From Talinum fruticosum (taxonomy: Eukaryota > Streptophyta > Magnoliopsida > Caryophyllales > Talinaceae): a DNA stretch of 64,000 nucleotides. Below the pieces are notes generated by a model. The model had not been told where the DNA came from and did no database searches. It saw only the letters and a list, made by a program, of their open reading frames with translations. Numbering within the stretch: position 1 is the first letter of the stretch; the number at the start of each line of letters is the position of its first letter. A program made the translations under genes and the position numbers. The stretch lies in the NCBI GenBank assembly GCA_021018815.1, contig JAITYX010000173.1:49143-113142 (forward strand), read 5' to 3'. Positions 43,833 through 55,162 of the stretch are shown here, in pieces.

Positions 43833-45449
43833 TTAGTCTATCTTTACTTTCTTTCCTTTAGGGTCACTAGACTCAACTACTTCATCCCAAGTGTGTTCCT
43901 TAAGTTCTTCGATTCTCGCAAGCCCTTCTTTTTTAGTTTCTTTGGCTTCAGTTTCTCTTCGACGGACTTGTTCAGCTATCCGAGGGTTTATTTCTCGAAT
44001 TTGGAGAGGGGCAGCAGCAGGAATAGATTCTTCAACATTCATCTCTCTGGTTCTCGGTGCCTTCCGCTGTTGGGATCTATTTCTATTATCCACTCTAGAT
44101 AATAGAGAGAAACAAAAGTGTTGGGTGTGCCTTCAGGTGCCAACAAGTCCGCAAGTGTTAAAAATTTTGGTAGGCTCCTCCACTATTTGGGCCACGACTT
44201 TGTCCGAGTTAGAGCTATCGTACCCTTTGAACAATTCAAAGGTAGCTAGCCAGATGCAATCCAATAAAGGTATTATTTTCTCTCTTCCCATATGCTGCAA
44301 TACATGGCCAAGAAAGTAGTACGTATTATTTTCTAGGCCCAACAGACATGTGAAAGGATCGTTGCGAGGTGTGTGTTTTGAACCGAGAGACCTTCTAATG
44401 CTTAACATACCACAATATATAGTTGCTCGTGATTCCAGAAATATTCCTCCCACCAAGTAGCCGGGTGATCGGCTACCACCATGTTTTGTTTTCGCTGGCA
44501 AAAGTGAGTCGCTAAGCATGCATCAACTTCGAAGGAGCATGAATCGGTTTTAGGTGCTCCATTAACCGGATCTACACATCATAGATGCAAAATCAAAATT
44601 TTTGTCTTGCACGGTCAAGGTCCAATATTTTAGAGCCATTCAGCGTGAACAGGAGCAAAATACTAAAAATAAAAATCGTCAAAACTTGACAAAAACGAAA
44701 TTTAGAGCCATTCGGCGTGAACCGGAGTCGTTTCAGCCTCGACGGCGTCGGACAACTACCTTGTGGCCGGCACCGCCTACCGGTTCATATTGCTTTCTCT
44801 CGTTCTTCGTTATGTGCTTACCTACAATAACAGGCGCTCCCGAAGAAGTCTTTCTCATAATTTGCTTCAACCCGGTCTAAACCTACGATTGTCTCATAAA
44901 CTATTAGGGGAGCTAGAGAAAATTAATTCCGTAATTGTTCAACTAAACTCAACAATGTCGCTGGAACCAAATTCCCGTGAGCTCCTACCAACAGGAATCC
45001 ACCTATTAGACAGGTGATAATCGCCCGCCGCCTCGGGAAGATGATTCTTCAGCATGGGCATACATGTTTCGGTAATATTTCATCGGAGTTGGTTAGATTT
45101 ACTCGTTTCCCAATAAGACTCCACCCTAGATTCCTATTGCTCAATTTCAGCAAGTGTTTGTAAGACTCGTAGAGGTTTTCCGATGATTTGGGTATCGTTG
45201 GTTTTGTTCGCCTATAACCGCCTAGTATGAGATCGAATTCCTCGGGCATGGGGCATAGTTCCTTATTCCCAAACCCGAAGACATGGTGGTAAGGATCCCA
45301 ATAGGCCACAAGCAGCCCTTAACAGGGTCCAATATACCTTCACCGGGCGAATGCTCGAAAAGGACGTTAAGCCCATAATTGGATAACCCGAATCTATCCA
45401 TATTACTCATCTCGTGCACCCACTGTGTTAGCTCGGTCATGAAGTTCAT
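43833..45449 (-). pseudogene. Antisense gene aORF2, DUF7745-like (E4)
   Basis: The start is MNFMTELTQWVHEMSNMDRF at 45449, with the alternative in-frame ATG at 45440 that aligns with the arms. A frameshift near 45300 leads to YWDPYHHVFGFGNKELCPM, the same as FWDPHDHVFRF in the arms. Exon 1 ends at 44822; the intron is 44821-44572; exon 2 starts IRLMEHLK. The C-terminal 86 codons (44093-43833) are charged and match the arms (RRETEAKETKKE against RREFEASEAEER). It has frameshifts and stops. The first part of the name is a by-eye family guess. Function is unknown. Confidence 0.75.
44572..44821 (-). other. Intron of aORF2 (E4)
   Basis: On the minus strand the donor is tgtag|gtaagc and the acceptor is gatgtgtag|atc, 250 nt apart. 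It matches the introns of the palindrome copies (246-247 nt) in place, and the exon flanks (AP/SA before, RLMEHLK after) are conserved. Confidence 0.75.
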
Positions 45450-45552
45450 GCTATTTTTGCTTTTATAAGGACGAAAGGAATATGGTGTGCTCTTAATTTG
45501 GTTCACGTAAAGGTTTTTGAGTTAAGCATCTTTGTAGCATCGACGTGGATCC

Positions 45553-45560
45553 TATTTATA
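45553..45560 (-). promoter_or_regulatory. TATA box of aORF2 (E4)
   Basis: On the minus strand acccctataaataggatcc lies 111 bp before the ATG at 45449. Confidence 0.7.
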
Positions 45561-45975
45561 GGGGTTTTCTAGAGTTCCTAGAGTCCTACCGTAACTCGAT
45601 CACCCAACATTCACCAACACCCTAGGATTCACAGGTGGCGAGCACCGGCCATGGCCATGAGCTGACCCGTTTCGTGGTTTTCTTCAGCCCATTGTGCAAA
45701 CCGTGTTATTATTTTGCACCAAGCACTTATGATTTTCCTTTTTTCATTTTGTTATTTTCTTTTAGGGGGATGGGGGCTAGTGCATTTTTTTTATTTGTCT
45801 TTGTAATTTTTCTTAAGTTTTGTGCATCATAATAAATAAAAGAACACATTTCTTAGAATTGAGTCTTGCATTTCATCCCATTGCATAACAATCCTCATTA
45901 CAAAGAAAATATTACATTAATAAACAAACACCCTACAAGAGACTCTCTAATCATCAACGACGAAAGCAAGCAAGG
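45561..45975 (-). other. Spacer between aORF1 and aORF2 (E4)
   Basis: The plus strand shows a T-rich stretch, gggggatgggggctagtgca and tgcatcataataaataaaag, shared with E1, E2 and the arms. On the minus strand it is the 3' flank of aORF1 and the upstream region of aORF2. No gene is present. Confidence 0.6.
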
Positions 45976-48557
45976 AATCTTTTAAGCATCGCCATCGAAG
46001 TCATCATTAAAGATGTAATTTCCGAAGTCCTCCAAGACGGATGTGGAGAACCGACGACCTTCGTCACCTTGATAGGAGCTACCTCCTTGGTCCCATGATT
46101 GCGAAGCTTCATGAGTTGGCCAACCGTATGAAGACGAAGGGAAATAAAGATGATTTCCATGACGGTCAAAGCCTACAGGAACAAGATGTTTAAGCTCTCC
46201 TTAAAAAGCTAGGTCCTACACCGGAAGCACTAGACTCAAGCCCCGAAAGTACTAGGTCCTACCTCGGAAGCACTCTTGTGATGTGCACGCCTGAAGAACG
46301 TCGTGAAGAATCTTATCTAGCGAGTACTACTAGAAGGTGCTTGTTGGGCGGATGAGTGTGTTTGTGCCTCGAGTAAACCGGGAAGATTACCGGAGGGAGG
46401 TACCTAGATCAAGCACCTCTATAAGAATAAAAGAGTGATTAGCAATCACTAAAAGCTCAATAAAATTAGCACTCCTCTAATTATCGACTTACCGAGAAAA
46501 GTAGGGCGGGATCACCCAGTGAGAAAGTTCTAGATTCCTTAGAGAGCATATCGAAATCCGATGGACATGGTCCTAGATTGCTTCCGACCATACTCGCGAA
46601 GTTTATTCGATGGTATCAGCAAGTAAAATACTTATAGCATACAACTAAAATAAAAGAGCATAAAGCTCTTACTCCTCACCAATTCCTAAGGAAAGGATTC
46701 GCAACACATTTTTCCTCCGGGATTTCGGGAATTTGTACATAACAAGGACATTCCTCGGGAAGAGTGACATCCACATTAAGACTCGGGATATGAATGTCCC
46801 TAGGAGTGAGCTATTCAAAGATGAAGATAAATTTCCACACAAGAAATTCAAGCTACAATAAGGAAAGAGTTGAGAACACACTAGTTGGGTCATGATCCGT
46901 GCCATATAGTCGGTGTAGAATGTGTTCAAGTTTATAAAGGACTTAAAAGGATACCCCATAATAGCAACCGCTTGCTCATTTGGATGGAGGAAGCGAAAAT
47001 AAAACAAGGTGGGAGGAGGATCGACCGGAACAAACGGAGGCCACGTGTTGACCCGGATTTGAGGTATGACCCTCTCTCCAAGATACCAATAAAATCCAAA
47101 AGGACCTTCAAACAAGATCCTTTTTCACTCAATTCTCAAGCCACAATGACACTTTGGGGAAGTTGGAGATGAGCCCAAGGATGAAAGTTGGCCTACATTC
47201 AAGGTTCATCAAGAAATCTGCTAGCAATAATGAAAGGCAACACAAAAACGGATGAAGAACAGTGAATATTGACGGTCGAAGTCCACCACATCAAACCCAC
47301 AGGCCGTGGCACAGGCCGTGGGTAGGGGCGAAAGTTAAAAGTGTGATAAAAAGTTCTCTAAAGCATATTTTAAGGAAAATCTTGACATTAAAAAGAAGCA
47401 TACCGAGGTCACATGGTTAAGGGCTGATCTTAAGAAGTCTATCCCATGAATGTTGTGCAGTTGAAAGTAGACATTAGCCCACGATACGGAGGCAGGAAAT
47501 ACGAGGATGATTTGTTAAACCGGGAGAGAGATGTGGGAAATACTCATACAACCACGATCGCATTTTTTGTAAGTAAGATTTTTTATCCACACAAGATAAA
47601 AACATATATATTGCGAGAAAAGGAGAACTTGAGCATACCTTAATAATCTTCCACAAGCCATTCAATGGTAGATAATTGGTTGAATCCGGCTCCAGTCTTG
47701 TATGCTGCACACCGGCACGAAGGACCCTAATGAGGCAAGTGTATGCAGGAGCACCCTAGTTGAGCTCCTTTATTTTGTCAAAGTCTACTAAGTTCACCAA
47801 TTAGTGAACATGAACCTTAGCAGCTTGGTCGGAGAAGAGGATCGTACTCAAAAGAAGAGCAAGCACGATCCGGACTTGTTGTTGGGGAGAGTGTTAAGGC
47901 CAAAATCTAACATCTTCAAATTCCTTAAAAAGGACAGCATACTTAAAGAAATTATCATGAGGAAACCTATCGGCTACGGGGCCAAAGAGGTGATGGAGAT
48001 AGTCACTGTTTTACACAAGTTCCTGGTCGTAGGCTAGAGGCTCTCCGCTAAAGCCCAAACCGAATAAAATGGCAAAATCAAAAAGAGTTATAATTATTTC
48101 ACCAAAGGGAAGGTGACTAGTGTTGGTAGTGTCCCAAAAGTGCTCACTAATGGCTCTAATAGGATCCCTCTCTCTTTTATCAGTAAGGTGGTATAAAGCA
48201 AGGCGGAGAGGACCAAACCTAGCACGATGCATGACATCTTCTAAAGGAAAGTTCATCCTCTTGCACGTCTTCATTAATTTAGGGATGGCTCTAGTACTCC
48301 GAATCGAGCCTTTCTACAAGACAAAAATCCACCAAGAGTTTAGTTAAGGAGCTACTCTCAGTGAGCAAAAGAAGTTTAAGCCAACTAGTTTACCGAAGAA
48401 GTAATGGCCAGTGAAGAAACGTGACTCTCGGCCTCAACCAAGAGGTCGCTCGGGTTCCACTCTTTCCACGGGCACCATTCCCTATAAAAGGAAGTTGTCT
48501 TGAACAAGATTCTCGGCTCTAGACCTCCCAGACATGATGGGCATTTCTTCTAGACAT
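45976..48557 (-). pseudogene. Antisense gene aORF1, PMD family (E4)
   Basis: The start MSRRNAH at 48557 matches E2. Exon 1 shows EWNPSDLLVEAESHVSSLAI before the intron (48393-48314). Exon 2 is open for almost 100 codons: AIPKLMKTCK, then LTDKRERDPIRAISEHFWDT and TNTSHLPFGEIIITLFDFAI, the diagnostic PMD core, ending near 48011. Later frames have VHVH-LVNLVDFDKIKELNWG and LNGLWKI (to 47640), WLYEYFPHLSP (47530), a segment at 47115-46669, and the end SSYQGDEGRRFSTSVLEDFG, which stops near 45976. Stops and frameshifts break it. It is the most complete copy in the window. The biochemical role of PMD proteins in transposons is unknown. Confidence 0.88.
48314..48393 (-). other. Intron 1 of aORF1 (E4)
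   Basis: On the minus strand the donor is tcg|gtaaac and the acceptor is tttgtcttgtag, 80 nt apart, with ttaactaaact as a possible branch region. Exon 2 then opens in phase 0. A possible second intron starts at 47638 (aag|gtatgc), but I could not place its acceptor. Confidence 0.75.
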
Positions 48558-48680
48558 TTCGGTAGAAGAGATCTTTAAGAACAAACTAGTTTTCAAGAAG
48601 GAGCAAAGTAAAAGAGCACAAGAGGAAAGCAAGAGGAAGAAGAGGAGTAAGTGTGTAAAATGAACACACCAAGCATTTCC

Positions 48681-48687
48681 TTTTATA
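48681..48687 (-). promoter_or_regulatory. TATA box of aORF1 (E4)
   Basis: On the minus strand tttcctataaaaggaaatg lies 130 bp before the ATG at 48557. The RY motif gcatgcac is at 48917-48910, about 220 bp further upstream, as in E2. Confidence 0.75.
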
Positions 48688-48719
48688 GGAAAACTTGGTT
48701 AAGGCAGCCAACCATACAA

Positions 48720-49286
48720 GACAAGGATCAAGCAAGTACGGAGACCAAGAGAATTTGGCAGAGCACACCGGAGGCCAAGCTCGCCAAAGGCTGGCTAGCA
48801 CCGGCCACGAGGAGTCGAGAGGTCCTATCGGCGACAGCCTTGGCAGCCTAGCCTACCCGCATAGCTAGTGGAATCTTGTCAAACCGTGGCATGTGACCTT
48901 TTTCTCCTTGTGCATGCAAGTGGTAGTTTTCGGGCCCACTAATCGGCTTTTTCGAGACAGCTTTATCGATCTATTTTTGACTTAATTACTTAGGTAAAAC
49001 ACTCGAACTTTTGTCAATTCGATTATGCACTAACAATTATGTTAGTACTCGTAGATTATTTAGCCAAGTTTCAGTATCAAAATATACCAAGCTTTAGGCT
49101 CGATCATGCCAAGCTTAGGATCTTCCTACCGGACTTTCGAACGCGTGCATCGCGATTAAGTTTAGGCCCATTTTGGAGTTTAGGTTCGACTAAAACCAAG
49201 TCCAAGCATCACATAATACCTAATATAAAAATCGAGGTAAGTACCCTTTAGTGTCTACTTTGACCCTTTGTCTTTTTAGACTCGGT
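48720..49286. other. Region between aORF1 promoter and 3' LTR (E4)
   Basis: This is the aORF1 upstream region and element 3' non-coding part. It holds the RY motif (48910-48917) and the words ccaagcttaggat and gtaccctttagtgtctactt (49230-49260) that also precede the LTRs of E1 and E2. I see no gene. Confidence 0.5.
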
Positions 49287-49302
49287 CAAAGTGGGGGCTA
49301 AC
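49287..49302 (+). promoter_or_regulatory. Polypurine tract of E4
   Basis: The tract caaagtgggggctaac ends directly at the LTR start. Confidence 0.8.
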
Positions 49303-51303
49303 TGTACACACCTAAAAAGTGTCATCTCTTATCTCTTTATTTTCGTATTTTATTCCGTTGGCTCGATAATGAAATCTCGAGTCCTGTTTGAGGATTTGGA
49401 TCTTAAATTGTGATCGATTGGTGCGACGTAAGCCACTAAACCACAAAGAACCCCCAAGCACCAAACAAACAACCTTTTGCCTTGGATCCGTCAACAAATC
49501 CCCTTTTTCTTTCGGGAATTCAAATACCGGGCAAGCCTTTAGAGACAACAGAGTCCAAGGTCTGTGTACCAGGAAATTCCAAGTTTAAAATACCGCATTT
49601 TACTTTTGTCCAATCAGAAAAGGAGTCGAAGACCTAAAGACGGCATTAAAGCGTTGCATTTCATGATCACAAGCATCAAAGTGTCTGCGTTTAAGCTCCA
49701 CAAGACAGCTTCACACGAGACTAAGAGCTTTTCCCCTCAAAATGACGCCATGGTCGGTACCTTGCACCCCGAAGATTTAAGTGAAACATTGCGTTTTGGC
49801 TTGGTGAATCCCTTGAAAACACGGTAGGCCACGAAACCCTAGGAGCACCCGGTTAGTTGACGCCGTGAATCGAGTTCTATCCGGTTGTATCGCTACCTTA
49901 TCCGGTTCAATCATATGAGATTATAGCCCGGTTTACTTGCAGCTGCTTGGACAGCTGACCAAGGGGAAACCCTAGGTCGAGCTGTGACATAGGTCCTCTC
50001 CTATAAATAGAGAGCCTTGGCTCTCATTCCCATACTCGCATTCTCCTATGTGTAATATGGCATAAAGCTAACCAAAACACTCATACCTAAACATTACTCC
50101 GGCGAAATTACTATCAATCATTCATCTCTTCTCTACTTATAGCCTTTGAATCCGTGCAAAGAGCTAAAGAATTTTCTGTTATTTTGATCTCTAGCATTTA
50201 TTCAACTCGATCTCTACTACTCCCTATGTACATAGTTCACAAAACCAAGCCCTTTTTCTTTTGTTTGTCATCTTCGCATCAAGAGATCCAGATACGAGAT
50301 CTAAATTAGCAAGGTGGGACAAGATGAGGACAATCGTGCAGCTTTGAAATGGTTTATTATTTTTATGCTTTATTTACCGCATTTCGTGTTGTGCGTTAAA
50401 CAGATGTAATTGTTCTTTTAATTCCTCCCCTCCCGATGTAATCTTTTAGTTTTTCAATTTTCTTTTCTTTTTTCTTTCCTTATCACTCTCTTTACCGCTT
50501 TCTTCACTGTTTTTCCTTTATTTTTATTTGTTTGCTTTTTTATTTATCATTTTAGCATGTTGTATGTTTGTGTGTAGCACTTTATTTTAATATACTACTC
50601 AAACCGGAATTTGTCGTCTTCGCACGGGCGAACGTAAGGATTTTCCCTACATTTCGTACCCTCGACCTCGCATCCGATTCTTGGTTTAAGGATCGATGGA
50701 GTCAATTTTAGCCTTTTTGGTCTTCGTGTTTCCCATACTAAGATTGGAAGAGCAAGTTTTTATTTTTGTTAGTTTTCCTAAAAACTTACTAGCGACTCCC
50801 TTTTATGCTTTATTCTTATTGAATCTCCATCCTAGTTATTTTCATAATGTAGGGTAAAAAGATAGGTTTTGAATATGCCCACCGAGAGAAGAGGCCGAGA
50901 CTAATTTCCTCGGCCGTGGCCTCCGGCCGGTGCCCACTTACACCGAGTGGCCGGTAGGTGAGGCTTCGGTCCGCATTGGTTTTTTCACACCAATCTCACC
51001 CTAAAGCCTCACGGCGGAACCAAAACCGTAATTTTGTTCATCTTACAATTAGTAAATAACTCTCTCGAGAATTCTGAAAATAAGTTATAAAATGAAATAA
51101 TTAATAAAACCGCCATTCAAACTTTGCCTAAATTAAATTTAATAAAACTCAAAAATCTTAATAAAATATTCATCCCCACTTCATAAAATGCATCTTTAAA
51201 ACCCTAAAATTATTCTTTCACTTTCTAAAACCCTTACGCCAAAGCCAAATCATGTGGGAAGCTTGGTCCGGTCTCGGTAGGGCACGAGGTCGTGGTTCCT
51301 ACA
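49303..51303 (+). mobile_element. E4 3' LTR (Tat family), full length
   Basis: It runs from tgtacacacc to cctaca, 2001 bp, and is the only complete and uninterrupted LTR of this family here. The TATA box is at 50002-50009 (ctcctataaatagagagcc). The second half includes the GC-richer block at 50880-50960 and ends cgtggttcctaca. The five bases after it (gagtg) do not repeat those before the 5' LTR (aagag), so no clean target duplication is seen. Confidence 0.9.
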
Positions 51304-51835
51304 GAGTGATAGAGCAAGAGATACCGGAGTGAATGAATGAGGATGGATAGGTGGTATTTATAGAACGAAAGCTCTCATAGAACAAAAGCCTTTCTCGGTC
51401 ATCCCTAAGAGTAACGACTATCTCGACCATTTGGCATTCCAAGTGTGCAATGGTTACTTCTTGAAACCGCTTCCTTCTAATGGCTAGTTTCTTGACTATT
51501 TGTGTGAGAGAGAGAGAGAAAAAGAAATTTTCTAAAATATTTCCAATTGTTTTAGACATGATATCAGAATTTTGATGTCCATTTTTCTCATAAATTGAGT
51601 ATAACTCAAGTAGTATATCCGTGTTACTTAGAATGCACTCAAAAACTCACTAACTCATATCTCGGCTTCATTCTCGGTTCAACCGATCCATTTGTTATTC
51701 ACTCGGATCATATAACAAACGACCAATCTCATGTAATCACTTAAATATCGTGCAATCAATAAAATACTCATGTAATCATCATGCCTAGTTCATTCCTAAT
51801 AAAGAAAAATTGATCTTCACTCGGAGGCTTTATGA
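51304..51835 (-). mobile_element. Copia-like U3 fragment
   Basis: On the minus strand this AT-rich stretch ends in a TATA box (51362-51355, ctataaatacc) near the E4 LTR. It lies behind the Copia RT/RNase H fragment (54190-55085) once the Athila solo LTR is removed, so it is probably the U3 part of that element's 3' LTR. A (GA)n run is at 51505-51519. It is cut at 51303 by the E4 LTR end. Confidence 0.5.
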
Positions 51836-51840
51836 AAATA
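51836..51840 (+). repeat. Target site duplication, left copy (aaata)
   Basis: The five bases aaata lie before the Athila LTR start, and the same five follow its end at 54142-54146. Confidence 0.75.
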
Positions 51841-54141
51841 TGTTAAGTCGTATTTTATACGTATTTTTAGTAGTTATTGAGTTTATATTATAGTTTATTT
51901 TATCTAATTTATTCTATTTTGTCTATTTATAGGTAATTATCGAATAAAGTGGGGAAGAGAAGAAAAGTCGTTAAAAGTGAAATTTTAGCTACCGACAAGC
52001 ATCCAAGAAAATATATGAAGTCGGTCCATAAATATAATATGTAATAAAATATTTATTTTAGGATATTATATTTTAGGAAATCCTAATTGGAATAGAAAAG
52101 GAAACTTAGAAGAGAAGAAAGAGAAATAAACCCTAACTCTTTCACCCTATATATACTACTTATTATCATCATGGAGGAGGAGACCTAGGGAAGCCAGCCA
52201 CATACAGCCTCCGCACTCGCTGCTTGCTGTCCACGCACCCCGCACCACCAGCCAGCCCCGCACTCCGCTGCCGCTGCTCCTGGTTGCCGCCGTCCGCCGC
52301 CGCTTCGGCTTGCTGCCGCTCCCTGTGCTGCTGCCCAACCAGCCACCATCCATCATCATCTTCTTCATTTTCCCGGTCAAAGAAACTAATATCGGTAGTA
52401 TAATTTAGTTTTGTAATTTTTATTAGAAAAGATTGAGTTTTTATTGTTAGATTAATATTAAAGACGCTAGTTTTATTTAGTTTATATGTTTTAAATTACA
52501 TTATGTGTGAGTAGTTTTTCTTGTACTTAGTATAATCTACTTGAAGCCATGTTAAATTATTTATTTTGAAACAAAGTTTCGATTTTTATTGTCTTATTGA
52601 TTCGATCCATGATTCTATGATAATTTGTGTTTAATGTTTATGAATTTATGTCTAATTAATTAGAGTGCACGCTACTTAGTTTTATATAAATTCATATGAT
52701 AGTTTAAAGGGTTTAAGTATGTAATTGCTTGATCTTTTAGACATAAGTATCACCCTAGTTAATCATGGATGGCTCATACCCGTCTCTTTTAATTAGGAAA
52801 TTATCATAGATCCTTCTTAAATCAATTTGCTAGTAGATTGGTTATTAGGTGCTAGATGATGTTTTTCTAATACTTAATGCTCTAATTTGATTAAATTCTA
52901 GTGCTAGTGCTAAGGTTATCAATATTAGTAGGGTTTATATTAGGGCTAGGCCTAAGTAAACTAATAACTAAGGAAAAACGGGAAGATCCGCTAGTGGTTG
53001 TCTTCTACAGTTTAGCTCATGGGTAGATCAATTTGTGTGTTAATGATAAATAATAATTTGCATGGTGGATATAGATTATACTAAGTGTTTTTATAAATTT
53101 TATATCTTTGATAATTATTTGTTTGCTTTTTACTTATTTTCTTTAGTTTGTCAATTTTTATTTATAAATATATAGTCTTATATTATTAATTTTATTACCC
53201 CTCCTAAAGATCAGTATTTTAGGTTAGTTTTAGTAATTTTATTTTTATTTTATTTTGAGTCTTTATATATTTTAATTTTCAGATTATTTTTCTATCAGCT
53301 TTTATTATTTTTGAGTCAGTTTGTTAGAAATTAGTTTTAAAATAGTTTCTTTTGTTGTTTTTCGTGATTTATCTTCTTTTAGGGTTTAGATAGAGTCCTA
53401 GTTTGCTGTAATTAAATTTTAGAATTTTTGGAATTAATTTGATTTTTTTCAGATTTAATTCTTGAATTTAATTACTGCAGGTTTTTAATAAAATAAATTC
53501 GTAAATTAGACTTTAAATTTTCTTTTTAGATTTTTAGGGTCTGGTTAGGTTTAGAAAATTAGTATTATTATTTTGGATAATTTTATTATTTATTTTCGTA
53601 ATTAATTTAGTGCAGAATATTATTTATTTAATTTTCTGTTTTAGAATTTATTTAATTTCTGCTTTAGTTTTCTGTTTTAATTATTCTGAAAAATTATTAA
53701 AAAAAAACATTCCTGGGTTATTACAAGCTTTATATTCTGTCTGGGATATTTATTTATATTATTAGATAATTTTCTGTTATTTTTAGTTATTTAATTCTGA
53801 ATTATTCTACGTGTTAATTTCCCGTTTAAGTTTTCTTATTTGATTTTCTGTTTTAATTTTTCCAGAATTAATTAGGATAGTTTTGTTAAATTTAGATTAT
53901 TAGAATAATAGTGCATAATCTCAGAAGTTTTTGTTAGAATTAAAATTAGAAATTTAGTAGTTAATTTGATTTGTTTGAATTTTGTAAGGTAAATAACTAG
54001 AATAGTTAGTTTAATTAGATTGGAAGTTTGATTTTTTTACAGTATCTTTCCTCGTGGATTCGATCCCTACTTGCCCTTACTATATTGTTTATTATAAGCC
54101 TAAGTAGTGGTTTAATTTGTTGCTGTACGACAAGCTTAACA
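51841..54141 (+). mobile_element. Athila-type solo LTR
   Basis: It runs from tgttaagtcg to cttaaca, 2301 bp, and has 5-bp target duplications on both sides, so it is a solo LTR left by recombination. It matches the 3' LTR at 61787-64000 closely (about 97% by eye), except in a GC-rich block (52190-52345). The likely promoter is ctatatatactac at 52146-52158. The frames on either strand in the GC-rich block have low complexity and are not genes. Confidence 0.9.
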
Positions 54142-54146
54142 AAATA
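54142..54146 (+). repeat. Target site duplication, right copy (aaata)
   Basis: This is the partner of 51836-51840. Confidence 0.75.
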
Positions 54147-54189
54147 TCGCCTAATTGAAATTTGGTAGGAATAAACTCAAGTTCAATAT

Positions 54190-55085
54190 CACCTTTTTAG
54201 AGTCGTCTGTCGAAAGGATACCTAACCTTAATATGTTTTGTCTTTGAATGTTGTACTGGATTCTTAGTGTTGTTGATGGTACTTTGATTATCATACTTGA
54301 TTGGGATACATTTGAATGACAATCCAAGATCCTTCAAGTGTTGCTTGATCCATAGAATTTGAGCATAGCAAGCTACAACTGCTATGTATTCTTCCTCGCA
54401 GTTAATAGAGCAACCGAGTTTTGTTTCTTTGAATGTCGGGAGATGAGTGATTGACCCAGAAATTAACATGCCCGAGGTGCTCCTTCGATCAACTTTGTAT
54501 CCAACATAGTCGGCGTCCGAGCATCCAAGTGAGACTCGGATATTAGTCCTTCGAATACCAGTGGACCGAGTGTCCGAGTCCTTGCAAGATATCCGAAAGT
54601 TCTCTTCATCGCAATGAGATGTGATTACTTTGGATTAGCTTGAAATCTTACACATAGACAAACACCAAACATGATATCCGGCCTAATAGATGTAAGATAA
54701 AGTACGGATCCAATCATACCTCTTTAATGTTTCGATCTACAGCTTTTTCCTTTCTCATCCGAGTCTAGTTTGTACTCGCTACTCATTGGTGTTAATGCAT
54801 GTTTTACATCTTATAGCTTATACTTCAATAACTCCTTGATATAGTTTGATTAATGAACATAGATGTCATTCTTTTCTTGCTTGATTTGTGACCCAAGGAA
54901 GAAATTGAGTTCTCCTATCATGCTCATTTGGAACTCATGTCTCATCAACTCGGAAAAGTCTTGGCATAGAGTTTCATTAGTAGCACCAAAGATAAAGTCA
55001 TCAACATAAATCTGAATAATGAGAAAGTCATTCCTATTGGTTTTTGTGAAAAGAGTTGAAGACTCACACTATATAGTTACTCTTT
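54190..55085 (-). pseudogene. Copia-type reverse transcriptase and RNase H fragment
   Basis: On the minus strand the RT motif IQIYVDDFIFGATNE is at about 55020-54975, followed by FQMSMIGELNFFLGSQI (54935-54885). RNase H has EEEYIAVVACYAQILWIKQ and KYDNQSTINNTKNPVQHSKT (frame 54469-54197), ending TKHIKVRYPF. These are standard for plant Copia (Tork/SIRE type). The order is native, with some frameshifts between RT and RNase H. The upstream end is cut at 55085 by an Athila LTR remnant. Confidence 0.9.
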
Positions 55086-55162
55086 TCACTTGCCCTTACT
55101 ATATTGTTTATTATAAGCCTAAGTATTGGATTTAATTTGTTGCTATACGACAAACAGCAACA
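55086..55162 (+). mobile_element. Athila 5' LTR, last 77 bp
   Basis: From cttgcccttactatattg to cagcaaca it aligns with the end of the solo LTR (54099-54141). Its upstream 2.2 kb is missing, so the junction with the Copia fragment at 55085 is a deletion point. The primer site expected right after it is not clearly kept (gcagctggcagattc). Confidence 0.75.

Noticed and set aside
51505..51519. (GA)n run as a regulatory GAGA element
   Set aside because: It is a short simple repeat in a decayed U3; no conserved copy supports a role.
52156..52380. GC-rich reading frames in the Athila LTRs (also 62132-62434)
   Set aside because: They have low-complexity translation, occur on both strands and are not conserved between the two LTRs.
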